Origin: Clusia tigrina
Lineage: Eukaryota > Arthropoda > Insecta > Diptera > Clusiidae
Direction of reading: 5' to 3'
DNA: 64,000 nucleotides
NCBI GenBank assembly: GCA_920105625.2
Contig: OV050030.1
Span: 216,178,325 to 216,242,324, forward strand
Shown here: piece by piece, positions 63,801 to 64,000 of the stretch
Position numbering within the stretch: position 1 is the first letter of the stretch
How the letters are laid out: each line of letters opens with the position of its first letter
Program-made: the position numbers and the translations under genes
Notes under the pieces: generated by a model
What the model was told of the DNA's origin: nothing
The model's input: the letters and a program-made list of their open reading frames with translations, nothing else
Database searches by the model: none

Positions 63801-64000
63801 AATCAAATGCTTGTAACTTTTTACTGGAGCTTAATAAAATCTTGAATTTTTGTGACAATAAAGTACTCGAGCCTCTTGTCAATTTAAGCTATCGCTCATA
63901 GCTTTGCTACCCTTGAGTCCCAAATCAAACACTGATAAACTTCAAATGGCCCTAACTTCTATACGGTGCGTCCTACACCTATCAAACTTTTCACCATTCA
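58980..64000 (+). repeat. Higher-order repeat with 3404-bp offset
   Basis: Segments from about 58980-59460 and 59680-60300 recur at about 62384-62864 and 63084-63704. Rare variants are shared: 'gatgcgtcctatacc', 'aaagattgataatac', 'cagctatcaaaatttgcagc', and 'ccattaagttttcagg', which destroys the usual CTCGAG. The part between the two segments differs, so the repeat is a mosaic. Confidence 0.7.

Larger units (their letters stand above)
50078..64000 (+). repeat. Satellite array, block 4, running off the window
   Basis: About 71 monomers in the same orientation as before the element. Subtypes with 'aaccactgcgaaaac', 'ctatccaagtttgc', 'cttttcaccattc', 'gtgaccataaagt' and 'cctcatcaatataagc' dominate. 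Internally deleted monomers are common here: 'aaactactcgagctatcac' (52121, 54031) lacks about 17 bp, 'gtgacatagcctc' (53061, 62299) lacks about 12 bp, and 'aacttctacctatcc' (52982, 62221) lacks about 15 bp. No gene or non-satellite insert is visible. Confidence 0.97.

Noticed and set aside
261..64000. Dozens of 60-95-codon open frames on both strands with near-identical products (for example beginning MLPLSPKSNTDKTSN or MVDLGLKGSIAMSDS)
   Set aside because: They are the satellite monomer read in frame. The period of about 195 bp is a multiple of three, so similar frames recur; they stop within each monomer, differ by indels, and exist on both strands.
261..64000. CRISPR array
   Set aside because: The repeats are contiguous full-length diverged satellite monomers without distinct spacers.

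Overview
This 64-kb window is almost entirely tandem satellite DNA. A head-to-tail array of a roughly 195-bp, AT-rich monomer fills it from about position 261 to the right edge, about 280 copies, all in the same orientation. There are no host genes, tRNAs, rRNAs or CRISPR arrays that I can support. The host looks like an insect, most likely a drosophilid or another dipteran. The evidence is satellite heterochromatin of this style plus an inserted gypsy-class (Ty3/Gypsy, errantivirus-type) LTR element with an insect-type env. I could not assign a species or match the satellite to a named family.

Layout. Positions 1-260 are non-satellite DNA, so the window captures one edge of the array. Positions 261-26729 are satellite. 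A 299-bp foreign segment interrupts the array at 26730-27028 and again at 28591-28889. The two copies differ at only two noticed positions and lie exactly 1861 bp apart, because a block of about eight monomers plus the insert was duplicated in tandem. Satellite continues to 42527. A complete but dead LTR retroelement occupies 42528-50073 on the minus strand, and satellite resumes at 50078 and runs past the window end. Within the satellite there are recent higher-order duplications: a perfect 783-bp tandem pair (11291-12856), a 1560-bp pair (12074-15193), a 2538-bp pair (about 35537-40612), and several dispersed block repeats.

The element, read on the minus strand, has this order: 5' LTR (49636-50073), primer-binding site matching a tRNA-Arg 3' end, a 0.6-kb leader with short repeated hairpins, gag, pol (protease, reverse transcriptase/RNase H, integrase), env, polypurine tract, 3' LTR (42528-42965). 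Both LTRs are 438 bp and differ at 13 positions with no indels. A 4-bp target duplication, TGCA, flanks it, and removing the element restores a normal satellite monomer. All three genes are broken: one frameshift in gag, one in the protease region, four premature stops in pol plus a displaced integrase tail, and three in-frame TAA stops in env. Catalytic residues of protease, RT, RNase H and integrase are still readable, so decay is modest and dispersed.

I see no new defence or metabolic system. The items most worth following up are the satellite family and its higher-order structure, the captured and amplified 299-bp segment, the array edge, and the repeat-rich leader of the element.
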